Positions 23,031 through 31,556 of a stretch of 64,000 bases of DNA are shown in pieces. How positions within the stretch are numbered: position 1 is the first letter of the stretch; each line of letters starts with the position of its first letter. The notes under the pieces are model-generated. The model was not told the origin of the DNA. It was given only the letters and a program-made list of their open reading frames with translations, and did no database searches. This DNA is from QYOJ01 sp964449285. Lineage in GTDB: Bacteria; Bacteroidota; Bacteroidia; Bacteroidales; FEN-979. The position numbers and the translations under genes are program-made. Location: positions 1 through 64,000 of the forward strand of contig CAYUZX010000005.1 of assembly GCA_964449285.1 (NCBI GenBank), given 5' to 3'.

Positions 23031-24494
23031 ATGGAGAAGTCAAACCATCATGACAAATTCCTGCAACTAAGGGATGAATATCCTTTTTTTGTCTATGAAG
23101 GTTATGACTTTAGCTACTCTGGCCATGGGCTGGATATACGATTCTATTTCAACTTGTCCGACCGCTTTCAATTTGCCCCCACCATCTTTATCCCGCACAA
23201 AGAGTTTTTTATCCCTGAAGATGAGATCATGGAACTCATTCCCAACCTGGTCTTTCACCTGGGACTGATCGAACTCATCAGTTATTGGAAAGCAGCCTGC
23301 CCGAAACAACTGATCATCAAGCCACATGCACTCACTATAGATCAAGTATCATGGTGGAAAAAGTGTTGGTTTAACGGCCTCGGAGAATTTTTTTTCCTCA
23401 ACTCCATCTCCACAGATATAGAACGTTTCATTGATGTAAATGTTGCTTCTGAAGAACATCTCTCTCCGGTCCATTGCACCCTGAAACCCGATGTGATTGT
23501 TCCGGTAGGAGGGGGTAAAGACTCGATAGTAAGCCTTGAGATTTTACGGAAACTTCCGGGCGTCACACCCCTTATCCTTAACCCCCGTGGAGCAAGCGTG
23601 CATAGTATTTTCATGGCAGGATTCGCACACGCGGGAATGATCGGGATCAATCGTTCCATCGATCCGCTCCTCCTTCAACTTAATGATGAAGGGTTCCTCA
23701 ACGGGCATACTCCTTTTTCGGCACTACTCTCCTTTATAAGCATCCTCTCAGCCGTCATCTCCGGGAAGAGATTCATCGCCCTCTCCAATGAATCCAGTGC
23801 TAACGAAACGACTATCCCCGGTTTACCGGTCAACCATCAGTACTCCAAGACATTCGAATTTGAGAAAGATTTCCGAGATTATGTGAGTAGATGGATTAGC
23901 CCCGAAATAAACTACTTCAGCCTCCTCAGGCCTCTCAACGAAATCCAGATCGCCAGCATTTTTACGCGTTATCCCAACTATTTTCCCGTCTTTAAAAGCT
24001 GTAACGTAGGAAGCAAAGCCGATTCATGGTGCGGGAAATGTCCTAAATGCCTTTTTACCTGCATCTTGCTGGCACCATTTCTGAAACCCGATCAGCTGGT
24101 TGAGATCTTTCACAAAGACCTGCTCAACGACATTAGCCTGAAGTCAACCCTCGACCAGCTTACCGGAGTTACAACCGAAAAACCCTTTGAATGTGTGGGA
24201 ACCATCTCCGAAGTGAACGCAGCCCTACAGGAAACCATAGAAAATTATGGTGACAAACCCCTGCCATCTCTCCTCGAATACTATACTACATTGCCTTCCG
24301 GCGTCATTGCGAGCAGAAGTCACGAGCGAAGCGACGTGGATGCGAAGCAATCCCTTTCATCATTATACCCTTTCACTACTTCACCACTTCACCACTGCAC
24401 CACAGCCTTTTCCTCCCTCCTCCACACCTGGAATCCGCATAATTTTCTTCCATCACGCTTTGAAGAGTTGTTGAAAGGAGCCCTCAATGGTTGA
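23031..24494 (+). CDS. murL: UDP-MurNAc-L-Ala-L-Glu epimerase (MurL)
   Basis: MurL converts the L-glutamate of UDP-MurNAc-L-Ala-L-Glu to D-glutamate, a route known from Xanthomonas in place of glutamate racemase. The conserved blocks I recall for the family are present: NGLGEF, the PP-loop-like VGGGKDSIVSLE, SNESSANE, VNHQYSKTFEFEKDF, YFSLLRPLNE, WCGKCPKCLF with APFLKPDQLVEIF, and KPFECVG. The next gene, overlapping by eight bases, is the MurD-type ligase expected as its partner. About 40 residues before WNPHNFLPSRFEE come from in-frame repeat DNA (24303-24403). The 487-residue length exceeds what I expect, by roughly the size of that insert. Confidence 0.85.
   Translation: MEKSNHHDKFLQLRDEYPFFVYEGYDFSYSGHGLDIRFYFNLSDRFQFAPTIFIPHKEFFIPEDEIMELIPNLVFHLGLIELISYWKAACPKQLIIKPHALTIDQVSWWKKCWFNGLGEFFFLNSISTDIERFIDVNVASEEHLSPVHCTLKPDVIVPVGGGKDSIVSLEILRKLPGVTPLILNPRGASVHSIFMAGFAHAGMIGINRSIDPLLLQLNDEGFLNGHTPFSALLSFISILSAVISGKRFIALSNESSANETTIPGLPVNHQYSKTFEFEKDFRDYVSRWISPEINYFSLLRPLNEIQIASIFTRYPNYFPVFKSCNVGSKADSWCGKCPKCLFTCILLAPFLKPDQLVEIFHKDLLNDISLKSTLDQLTGVTTEKPFECVGTISEVNAALQETIENYGDKPLPSLLEYYTTLPSGVIASRSHERSDVDAKQSLSSLYPFTTSPLHHCTTAFSSLLHTWNPHNFLPSRFEELLKGALNG
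24303..24352. repeat. GTCATTG-type palindromic element inside murL
   Basis: The element begins GTCATTGCGAGC and ends GCGAAGCAATC, whose ends are complementary (ATTGCG/CGCAAT-like), with a GAGCGAAGCGAC core. It is translated in frame as VIASRSHERSDVDAKQS. Relatives are at 27641-27688 and 63687-63740. Confidence 0.8.
24372..24403. repeat. Octanucleotide array TTCACCAC inside murL (4 units)
   Basis: Exact 8-base spacing: TTCACTAC, TTCACCAC, TTCACCAC, TGCACCAC. It lies 20 bases after the palindromic element and adds the residues FTTSPLHHCTT to MurL. Confidence 0.8.
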
Positions 24495-25935
24495 GTTGCT
24501 TCGACGGCGCCTGGAAGGAAAAAAACTTCTTCTGCTGGGCTTCGGCCGGGAAGGGGAGTCATCCTATCAGTTGATTCGAAAACTGTGGCCTCGTCAAAAA
24601 ATCCGGATTGCCGATCGTAATCCCGAAGTGCCTCAAAAATCAGTCCTTCAAGATGATCAGAACGTTGAGTTCCTTTGCGGGGAAGATTACCTCGACGGAT
24701 TGAATCGGTTCGACCTGATCCTGAAGTCTCCCGGCATCTCACTGGCAAAGCTGAAAGATCCGGTCGATGCATTACGGATCACCTCCCAGACAGATATTTT
24801 CCTCGAGGCTTTTGCCCGACAAACCACTGGGATTACAGGTACCAAAGGGAAGAGTACCACCAGCAGCCTCATTACCCACATACTCTCCATCGATGGGAGA
24901 GACACGGTTCTGCTCGGGAATATTGGTACCCCTGCCTGGCACTTTCTCGACAGGATCACGCCCCAAACTCTGATCGTCGACGAACTCTCCTCGCACCAAC
25001 TTGAATATATTCGCCGTGGTCCACATATCGCACTGCTCCTGAATATCTTCGAGGAACACCTGGATGCTTACGCTTCCTACTACGACTACCAGAGGGCCAA
25101 AATGAAGATCACAACAACTCAGTCAGTTGGCGATTTCCTGCTCTATAACGCCGACGACCCCATCATTGTAAAACACATCCAGACCATTCATTCTCAACCC
25201 CCACTTTCCTCAATACCCTCACCACCCTCACCACTCTCACGACCCCAACTTATTCCCCTCTCGCTGCATCAGCAATCCGGCATTGGCGCTTTCGGGCAAA
25301 ATGGTGAACTTGTCATCAGAGTCCCCGGGCGGGACGAACTTGTCGTTCGCGAATTTCACAACCGCTACCTGAAAGGGGAACACAACCTCCGCAATATCAT
25401 GGCAGCAGTCACCGCATGCTGGCTTCAGGGTTCTGGCGAAGAGGCGATCCTTGATGGACTGGCTTCATTTAAGGGCCTGGCTCACCGTATGGAATACCTG
25501 GGAAATTACCACGATATCAACTGGGTGAATGACTCCATCGCTACGATCCCTGAAGCCTGCATCGCTGCCATGCAGTCCCTTCCAGATGTGGATACTCTCA
25601 TCCTGGGAGGATTCGACCGGGGAATAAGTTACAAGCCATTCACCGATTTCCTGGTTCAATCACCCGTACGTACGCTGATCCTCATTGGAGACGCAGGCCG
25701 GAGGATTGGCAACGAAATAGAAACGATTGACAAAACAATAAATACCAAAAAAAATCTGTTTTATATCAACCGGTTCGACCACTTTCTGCCACTCGCGCTG
25801 GAACATACCCGGTCGGGAGCAACTTGCTTACTCTCTCCGGCGGCCTCCAGCTACGACGAATTCCGCAGCTTCGAGGAACGAGGCTTCCGCTTCCGCCAAC
25901 TGATAACAGGAGAAGGGATGAAAAACGAGGGATGA
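24487..25935 (+). CDS. murD2: UDP-MurNAc-L-alanine--L-glutamate ligase (MurD2-type)
   Basis: This 482-residue Mur ligase has the N-terminal nucleotide-binding domain (LLLLGFGREGESSY), ATP-binding TGTKGKSTTSSLITHIL, ELSSHQLEYIRRGPHIALLL, NIFEEHLDAY, and the C-terminal YHDINWVNDSIATIPEA and LILGGFDRG motifs of MurD proteins. MurD normally adds D-glutamate; translational overlap with murL argues that this copy is the MurD2 type adding L-glutamate, which MurL then epimerises. A nonamer array inserts SSIPSPPSPLSRPQ near residue 245, and the last residues (GMKNEG) lie in a heptanucleotide array. Confidence 0.85.
   Translation: MVELLRRRLEGKKLLLLGFGREGESSYQLIRKLWPRQKIRIADRNPEVPQKSVLQDDQNVEFLCGEDYLDGLNRFDLILKSPGISLAKLKDPVDALRITSQTDIFLEAFARQTTGITGTKGKSTTSSLITHILSIDGRDTVLLGNIGTPAWHFLDRITPQTLIVDELSSHQLEYIRRGPHIALLLNIFEEHLDAYASYYDYQRAKMKITTTQSVGDFLLYNADDPIIVKHIQTIHSQPPLSSIPSPPSPLSRPQLIPLSLHQQSGIGAFGQNGELVIRVPGRDELVVREFHNRYLKGEHNLRNIMAAVTACWLQGSGEEAILDGLASFKGLAHRMEYLGNYHDINWVNDSIATIPEACIAAMQSLPDVDTLILGGFDRGISYKPFTDFLVQSPVRTLILIGDAGRRIGNEIETIDKTINTKKNLFYINRFDHFLPLALEHTRSGATCLLSPAASSYDEFRSFEERGFRFRQLITGEGMKNEG
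25216..25242. repeat. Nonanucleotide array CCCTCACCA inside murD2 (3 units)
   Basis: CCCTCACCA, CCCTCACCA, CTCTCACGA with exact 9-base spacing. It encodes a proline/serine run in a loop of the ligase between the ATPase and C-terminal domains. Confidence 0.75.
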
Positions 25936-25958
25936 AAGACGAAGGACGAAAGACAACC
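25917..25958. repeat. Heptanucleotide array GACGAAG at the murD2 3' end (6 units)
   Basis: GATGAAA, AACGAGG, GATGAAA, GACGAAG, GACGAAA, GACAACC in register. The murD2 stop codon TGA (25933-25935) lies inside the array. The family is the reverse complement of the array at 1-49. Confidence 0.85.
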
Positions 25959-26006
25959 GCAATTTATTGCGGCTCAACCAGTAACCCCGAATCCAAACCC
26001 GAAATT

Positions 26007-26975
26007 ATGAATTCGCTATTTCGCTACCTCGCTTCTTCACTACCTCGCTATCTTGCTATAATCTTACTCTTCTCATCCTTCTCAATCAAGGCTCAATCCT
26101 CTTACGAGGAACAGGTCCGTGCCTACATCGATGCCTACAAGGGAATTGTGATCCAGGATATGCGCACCTATGGTATCCCTGCAAGCATCAAGCTCGCCCA
26201 GGCAATTCTTGAGTCAAGAGCAGGTCAGAGCAAACTTGCCATGGAAGCTAACAACCACTTCGGGATCAAGTGTCACAACGAATGGACAGGGAAAACCTAT
26301 CGGATGGATGACGATACACCTGAGGAATGCTTCAGGAAATACGATAACGCCGTGGAATCATTTCACGACCACTCCGAGTTCCTCACCACCCGCAATCGTT
26401 ATCAGTTCCTATTTTCGATCGATGTCCAAAACTACAAAGCATGGGCTTACGGACTGAAAACCGCCGGATATGCGACCAATCCGAAATACCCCGACCTACT
26501 GATCACTATCATCGAACGCTACTCGCTCGATCAGTACGATCTCCCCGAAGGAGCTATCGTGGCTGTGGTTACTACACAAGCGGACGAAAACCTGATGGAG
26601 GCTTACCGTTCGCTATTAACATACTTTGCACCTGGTCCGAACGGCCGAAAAGTATATATCAACAACCATGTCCAGTGCACAATCGCTCTCGGTAATGATG
26701 ACCTCCTGAAGATCGCCCGCGATTTTCGGCTGAAGGCTTCCGACTTGATAGCATTCAATGACTTGAACCGGGCTGGAGGAATACGGCCCGGACAGGTAGT
26801 CTACCTTGAGAAAAAGAAACGAAAAGCGACACAAAAAGTTCATGTGGTCGGAAACAACCAAACCATGTGGGAGATTTCCCAGGTCTACGGAATCCGCATC
26901 GATAACCTCTATCGCAAAAATCTCCTCCCCGAAGGCTACGAGCCCCCTGCCGGAAAAGTGCTAAGATTGAGGTAG
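26007..26975 (+). CDS. LysM-containing N-acetylglucosaminidase, exported
   Basis: This 322-residue peptidoglycan hydrolase has a signal peptide ending near SIKAQ, then a glucosaminidase (FlgJ-like) domain: IPASIKLAQAILESRAGQS with the catalytic glutamate, NNHFGIKCHNEW and RKYDNAVESFHDHSEFL. Two LysM-like modules follow (CTIALGNDDLLKIARDFRL and HVVGNNQTMWEISQVYGI), which bind glycan chains. It should cleave peptidoglycan in the periplasm. The start at 26007 gives a proper signal peptide, most of which is encoded by an octanucleotide array. It follows the MurL-MurD2 pair by 71 bases. Confidence 0.9.
   Translation: MNSLFRYLASSLPRYLAIILLFSSFSIKAQSSYEEQVRAYIDAYKGIVIQDMRTYGIPASIKLAQAILESRAGQSKLAMEANNHFGIKCHNEWTGKTYRMDDDTPEECFRKYDNAVESFHDHSEFLTTRNRYQFLFSIDVQNYKAWAYGLKTAGYATNPKYPDLLITIIERYSLDQYDLPEGAIVAVVTTQADENLMEAYRSLLTYFAPGPNGRKVYINNHVQCTIALGNDDLLKIARDFRLKASDLIAFNDLNRAGGIRPGQVVYLEKKKRKATQKVHVVGNNQTMWEISQVYGIRIDNLYRKNLLPEGYEPPAGKVLRLR
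26012..26059. repeat. Octanucleotide array encoding most of a signal peptide (6 units)
   Basis: TTCGCTAT, TTCGCTAC, CTCGCTTC, TTCACTAC, CTCGCTAT, CTTGCTAT with exact 8-base spacing. Translated in the gene frame it gives SLFRYLASSLPRYLAI, that is, the positively charged and first hydrophobic part of the glucosaminidase signal peptide. Confidence 0.85.
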
Positions 26976-27037
26976 AATTTTTATAGCCCCAAATCCCGTA
27001 CTTCCTAAACTTTCTCTTTCTGGGTATTCGGAAGAGG

Positions 27038-29866
27038 CTAGGGAGGAGTCATTATCCTAAAGCCCTTCACAACCCTTCCTGCCCCAATTACCAGGCACAG
27101 GTTTTTCGTATGCTCCAGGGGGCCGATATCAAACGGAGTGGTCCCCTTAACCCCCGACTCAATCTCTACATATCCCTGCTTTTCAAACAGGAACACTTCA
27201 TTGGTAGTGCGAGATGTGAATCCGATATAGGTCGTGCCGTCGACCGTTTTCACCAGACTCGGCGGAGAAACATCGTGCCGGAATGAGTAAAAATAGATCA
27301 GTTTGAAAAACCGGTCGTAATAATAGAGCGTGTTGTTGTCGAAAAAGATAAACTCTGGTGTGCCGTCTCCCAATATATCTTCATACAGAAAATGGTGATC
27401 TGCCGAAAACGTATTAAAACTGACCTCGCTCACATGGCCACTCTCCCCTAGATAGGCCACATTCCCATTTAGATCGGTAGTTAACCATGGAGCTTTTGAG
27501 TTGGTTCGGTTCAGGTAAAATTCGGAGTTTGGCGAGTTGGCAAACCCTTTCTTCGGCGTTAACTTCTTCACCCCAATGCCATCCATAATCAACATCCTCC
27601 CACTCTTCATTGTTACTACTAATGCAAGTGCGGCGCCATTGTCATTGAGAGGAGCGGAGCGACGAAGAGACCTCCCGTCTCCTCTCAACACCTTCACTGG
27701 CATCACTACCTCCTCCTCCACCTCTGGCGACTTCCAACGTTCCGATAGCAACCCGTTCAGATCGAAACTATAGATTCGGTTGTTCCTGAAAGCGATCACC
27801 ACCTGGAACTCTCCAGGAGAGCCGGAGTAAATTGAGCCTGTTGGTGAAGCTGTTGAGGAAAGGATAGATGGCGTGATGACGGATAAGCCGTTGGAAGCAC
27901 GTGCCGGGAACTTCATCGGGAAACGCTTGGCAAGTTTCCCATCACTGCGGATCAGGTAAAGATGATTCTCGGTATTGAAGAGGTAAAACAATGAGTCGTT
28001 TCCGGTCAGCATAATCTGGTGGAAACTCCCCAGAACCCGGCTATAGAGCTTCTGCTTCCACACGATTTGCCCGCTCCGGTCAATTTTATAAAGGGTGTTC
28101 ATGGTGTCGGTTACCAGAACAGCAAAGGTATCTCCGGTTCCGGCAAGGAGGATCTGCGGGATTCCCGATACCAGGGTGTCGAGTGTCGCCTGCCATACCA
28201 ATGGACCCTCTTCCGCACTTTTAGGATTGAAACGGACTTGTAAGCTGGTGTAAAACATTCCTTCCTCTGCCGAGAGTTGCATGGTGACCGATTGAAATTT
28301 TTTGAGGGAATCGAGGATGGGGAGGAAGAGCGAACGGTATTCGTCGGCAAGTACTTCAGGAAGCGCATCGATGAGATGCCTGGAGTTGCTGTAGAAGGAT
28401 ATGTTGGCCTGAGCAGAAATTTTATCTGAGATCTCCTGGTAAAGCTTACTCTCCGTTAGAAATTCTCCTTGGAGGCTATTATGGATGAACAGTTTCAATA
28501 CCTCTTCATCGTGTGCAAAGCACACGTAATCCCCGGTAATGGTGAAAAAGGTGAGGTCGGACTGCTCAAACAGGGGACTCAGCCAGATGTTGAGGGCATC
28601 CGAGAGGCTGGTGCGGTAGATCGGCACTCCATTATGGAGCGTCGAATCAGTTTTTCCCCCGGTGATTCGTGAGAGGGTCAGAAGGCTTTTTCGAGCTGAA
28701 TCAGCATTTGTGGTCTGAAGGATCGTTACAGGGGAGATTTTTCCATCCCTGGTTGTTGTCTGGATCCAGCTCCGGCCCATCTGCCTTCCAATCCATGGAT
28801 CCAAGAAGAGGCGGACAACAGTACCATACTGGTCATTCAGTTCAGCAAAAATGTCAATATCATCAGCCGAAAAGACAGCTCGCTGAAGCCGGAACTGCCA
28901 CCGCTGGAAATACTCAGGATATCCTATCAGGGCATAGATGAGATAAGCCTGGGTGCTGGAAGGCAGGATGTTCGTCATCGTTAATGGGAGTGGAACCTGG
29001 TCGCTCATCAGAGCCAGTGTTTGCATGGCGCTGTCGGAAGCAATCGTAAACCCGGTAAACAGCAATTCATCCTTTTTGAGATACAGGTCCAGCCCGCTCC
29101 AGTCAGCATAACGGGCAAATTTGACCAGCCCTTTGTTATGTGTCTCCTTAACTCCCTTCCATAATGCAAGAGAAAGATAGGGGAAGTTAATATAGACGTT
29201 GGCATCTACTTTTTTCCCTGTGGTTGAGGCAACCGTGCTGAAGCCTTTCATCACTGAAACCGGTGTATTTAACGATAGTTGGTCGATTGCCCGCTTCACC
29301 AGGGCATCTGTGAAACTGAAAATACATACCCCTTCCCAAACTGAAACAACAAGCACGCTTCTCAGGTTCTCAAAATGGATCCGGTAGATCTGGGTCCGGC
29401 CGTAGGGGCTCTGTAGAACGGTCACCTTACCGGGATAGTGCCCCTCGATAAATGAGACAAAAGAACTTCCATCTAAGGATGCCGGGACAGGCATAAGGAA
29501 GAGAGGATCAAACTTAGCCCGGCTGTGGAGTGAGAGCGTAATGGTAAGCGGGGAGTCTTTCAGGATCTCCCGGATATCCGGGCTCCAGCGCGACATGGAA
29601 TCGATCAGCAGGAGTTGTTCCTGGATAGGTTTTATCCCGGGGTATTTAAAAAACTCCTTCCAGATGAGGCTGTTATGAGTCAGTTCGCCCAGTAGCCCCA
29701 GCGGATTGTTCACATGGATGATGAGCGCAGTGCGATCGGGGATTGCCTGTACAGGATCTTTGGCAGGACGATCCACGGATACATAGAGCAGATATCCGAG
29801 AAAGGGGATTCCCACTGCCAGTATCACGATGAGTGTAATCTGAAATATATGCCTGATGATCCTCAT
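27038..29866 (-). CDS. Large membrane-anchored protein with DUF3352-like and propeller domains
   Basis: This 942-residue protein has one N-terminal transmembrane segment (ITLIVILAVGIPFLGYLLY); the rest should be periplasmic. The first 550 residues resemble DUF3352-type proteins (PDRTALIIHVNNP and YLIYALIGYPEYF). The last 400 residues look like a PQQ/WD-type beta-propeller, with repeated strands such as NTLYKIDRSGQIVWKQKL and YLGESGHVSEVSF. The function is unknown. A GTCATTG-type palindrome at 27641-27688 inserts RSLRRSAPLNDNG in the propeller without breaking the frame. It converges on the glucosaminidase gene. Confidence 0.7.
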   Translation of the reverse strand: MRIIRHIFQITLIVILAVGIPFLGYLLYVSVDRPAKDPVQAIPDRTALIIHVNNPLGLLGELTHNSLIWKEFFKYPGIKPIQEQLLLIDSMSRWSPDIREILKDSPLTITLSLHSRAKFDPLFLMPVPASLDGSSFVSFIEGHYPGKVTVLQSPYGRTQIYRIHFENLRSVLVVSVWEGVCIFSFTDALVKRAIDQLSLNTPVSVMKGFSTVASTTGKKVDANVYINFPYLSLALWKGVKETHNKGLVKFARYADWSGLDLYLKKDELLFTGFTIASDSAMQTLALMSDQVPLPLTMTNILPSSTQAYLIYALIGYPEYFQRWQFRLQRAVFSADDIDIFAELNDQYGTVVRLFLDPWIGRQMGRSWIQTTTRDGKISPVTILQTTNADSARKSLLTLSRITGGKTDSTLHNGVPIYRTSLSDALNIWLSPLFEQSDLTFFTITGDYVCFAHDEEVLKLFIHNSLQGEFLTESKLYQEISDKISAQANISFYSNSRHLIDALPEVLADEYRSLFLPILDSLKKFQSVTMQLSAEEGMFYTSLQVRFNPKSAEEGPLVWQATLDTLVSGIPQILLAGTGDTFAVLVTDTMNTLYKIDRSGQIVWKQKLYSRVLGSFHQIMLTGNDSLFYLFNTENHLYLIRSDGKLAKRFPMKFPARASNGLSVITPSILSSTASPTGSIYSGSPGEFQVVIAFRNNRIYSFDLNGLLSERWKSPEVEEEVVMPVKVLRGDGRSLRRSAPLNDNGAALALVVTMKSGRMLIMDGIGVKKLTPKKGFANSPNSEFYLNRTNSKAPWLTTDLNGNVAYLGESGHVSEVSFNTFSADHHFLYEDILGDGTPEFIFFDNNTLYYYDRFFKLIYFYSFRHDVSPPSLVKTVDGTTYIGFTSRTTNEVFLFEKQGYVEIESGVKGTTPFDIGPLEHTKNLCLVIGAGRVVKGFRIMTPP
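27641..27688. repeat. GTCATTG-type palindromic element inside a propeller gene
   Basis: Begins GTCATTGAGAGGAG and ends CTCCTCTCAA. TTGAGAGGAG (27645-27654) is the exact reverse complement of 27679-27688, a 10-bp stem around a GAGCGACGAAGAGA core. The reading frame of the host gene runs through it. Confidence 0.8.
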
Positions 29867-29902
29867 CCTTGTGGCTGATGGTAGAAAGGTTGAACAAAGG
29901 TA

Positions 29903-30499
29903 TTAAAATAAAATTTTCAGCTGCGCTTCTAGTTTGAAGCTCTTGCGATGATGAGGTGTTATGCCGTGAACCGAGATGGCTTCACGATGTGCCGGCGTTG
30001 GATATCCTTTGTTCTTATTCCAGTGATAAAGCGGAAAGGACTCATGTAGCTCTTTCATGAAGTCGTCCCGGTAGGTCTTGGCAAGCACCGAAGCCGCAGC
30101 AATTGAAAGAAACTTTCCATCGCCCTTCACAATACAGTGATAAGGGATCGCCAGTGTGGTACGGAAACGGTTCCCGTCAATCAGCAGGAGTTCCGGTTTC
30201 AGGGTAAGCTGTTTCACAGCCTGTTCCATTCCCAGAAAAGAGGCATTGAGGATATTGATCTCATCTATTGTTTGAGCCTCTATACGGCTTACGGCAAAAG
30301 CCAGGGCATTACGTTCCACTTCGTCGCGCAGCTTCTCACGCAGGGACCTGGAAAGCTGCTTGGAGTCGTTGAGCAGGGGGTGTTCATAGCCTTTTGGAAG
30401 GATCACAGCAGCAGCAAACAGGGGGCCGGCGAGGGAGCCTCTCCCTGCCTCGTCGCATCCCGCTTCGATACGGTCGCTGGTATAGTGGCTTTTAAGCAT
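29903..30499 (-). CDS. rnhB: Ribonuclease HII
   Basis: This 198-residue enzyme removes RNA from RNA-DNA hybrids. Catalytic acids are in GCDEAGRGSLAGP (Asp-Glu), LLIDGNRF (Asp) and a later aspartate in KTYRDDFM. The C-terminal KGYPTPAHREAI is typical. The start MLKSHYTSDRIEAG at 30499 is one base from the stop of the upstream gene; a longer frame running into that gene is rejected because it has no family similarity. Confidence 0.95.
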   Translation of the reverse strand: MLKSHYTSDRIEAGCDEAGRGSLAGPLFAAAVILPKGYEHPLLNDSKQLSRSLREKLRDEVERNALAFAVSRIEAQTIDEINILNASFLGMEQAVKQLTLKPELLLIDGNRFRTTLAIPYHCIVKGDGKFLSIAAASVLAKTYRDDFMKELHESFPLYHWNKNKGYPTPAHREAISVHGITPHHRKSFKLEAQLKILF

Positions 30500-30500
30500 C

Positions 30501-31499
30501 TCAGATTCCGGGAAAGTAAATCCCCATAGCGGAGTTGGCAAAAAGAGCGATAAGTAGCAACCAGAGCAACAGCTCAGACCAGAAGGGCTTCCTAAAACGC
30601 ATGTAAAAGTTGGTGACAAACACCGGGAGGCACACGCTCAGCAGGGCCGGAAAATAGAGCTGCAGGGAGTTGGCATAGAGGAGCGCCAGGAAGGACCAGA
30701 AAAACATCCACAGCAGCACGATGTTCTTCTTTCGGAGTTCTACCGACTTCTCCCTGATATGACGGGTGGTGTCCCAAAGTCCCAGTAAAGTGAACAAACC
30801 CAGAAAACCAAAAAGCACCCAGGAGCTCCATCCTGCTTCAGGGATGGTTATCAGCATATGCTCAAAAAAATCGGAATAGAGGGAGAGCAGGCCAGGTAAG
30901 TGGTCGGTGAGGAAGTAAGTCACCACCAAGTACAGGAATGGAGTGGCCAGCCCGATCAGAGAACTTACCCACACACGCCATTTCATGGATCGGTATACCA
31001 GGAAACAGCTCAACAGGAATCCATAAAAAAGCAGGGCGGGGATGTAGAAAAAAGAGGAGAGGGCTACAAAGAAGCCGGCAGTGTAAACAAGTTCAATCGG
31101 ATCGGTTTGGTTATATGTTTCCAGGAGAGCCCGAAGGATGAAGAGGAGAAACAGGGTGGCGATATTAACCGGTGTAAGGGTTAGGTAGGAGGGAAGGAGG
31201 CTGATGAAGAGCAGGAAGAGCAGTGCAGCCAGCGAGGTATTGTGCGGTACGAGGTTGTGGTGTATAACGATGGAGTTGAGCCAGACAGCTTGAAAGATCA
31301 CTAGCAGAAATCCGATCCCCATCGCAAGATATGGGATGCCGGAAAGCCATCCATACATAACCGCATATAGGGGCACTGGCCCCTCTGGAGCAGGCATCAT
31401 TGGAGGATGAATAGCCCCCACACCCCATAGCATCAATCCAATCACCCCAATGGTAATAAACTGCCCCGGGAAACTTGACCGAAAATAGCGAACTAACAT
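30501..31499 (-). CDS. DUF6427 family multi-pass membrane protein
   Basis: This 332-residue protein is almost entirely hydrophobic, with about nine predicted membrane segments. The patterns FITIGVIGLMLWG, FILRALLETYNQTDPIELVY and SSFFYIPALLFYGFLL match the Bacteroidota DUF6427 family. The function is unknown. It is followed within one base by rnhB, so the two are likely co-transcribed. Confidence 0.75.
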   Translation of the reverse strand: MLVRYFRSSFPGQFITIGVIGLMLWGVGAIHPPMMPAPEGPVPLYAVMYGWLSGIPYLAMGIGFLLVIFQAVWLNSIVIHHNLVPHNTSLAALLFLLFISLLPSYLTLTPVNIATLFLLFILRALLETYNQTDPIELVYTAGFFVALSSFFYIPALLFYGFLLSCFLVYRSMKWRVWVSSLIGLATPFLYLVVTYFLTDHLPGLLSLYSDFFEHMLITIPEAGWSSWVLFGFLGLFTLLGLWDTTRHIREKSVELRKKNIVLLWMFFWSFLALLYANSLQLYFPALLSVCLPVFVTNFYMRFRKPFWSELLLWLLLIALFANSAMGIYFPGI

Positions 31500-31556
31500 T
31501 TACTTAATTACTCATTAATTGCCATGACTTTCATCATGCCATCACAACATCACCTT

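Noticed and set aside
23031..24494. QueC-like or other PP-loop ATPase
   Set aside because: GGGKDS alone suggests this, but the full set of blocks and the overlapping MurD-type gene fit MurL better.
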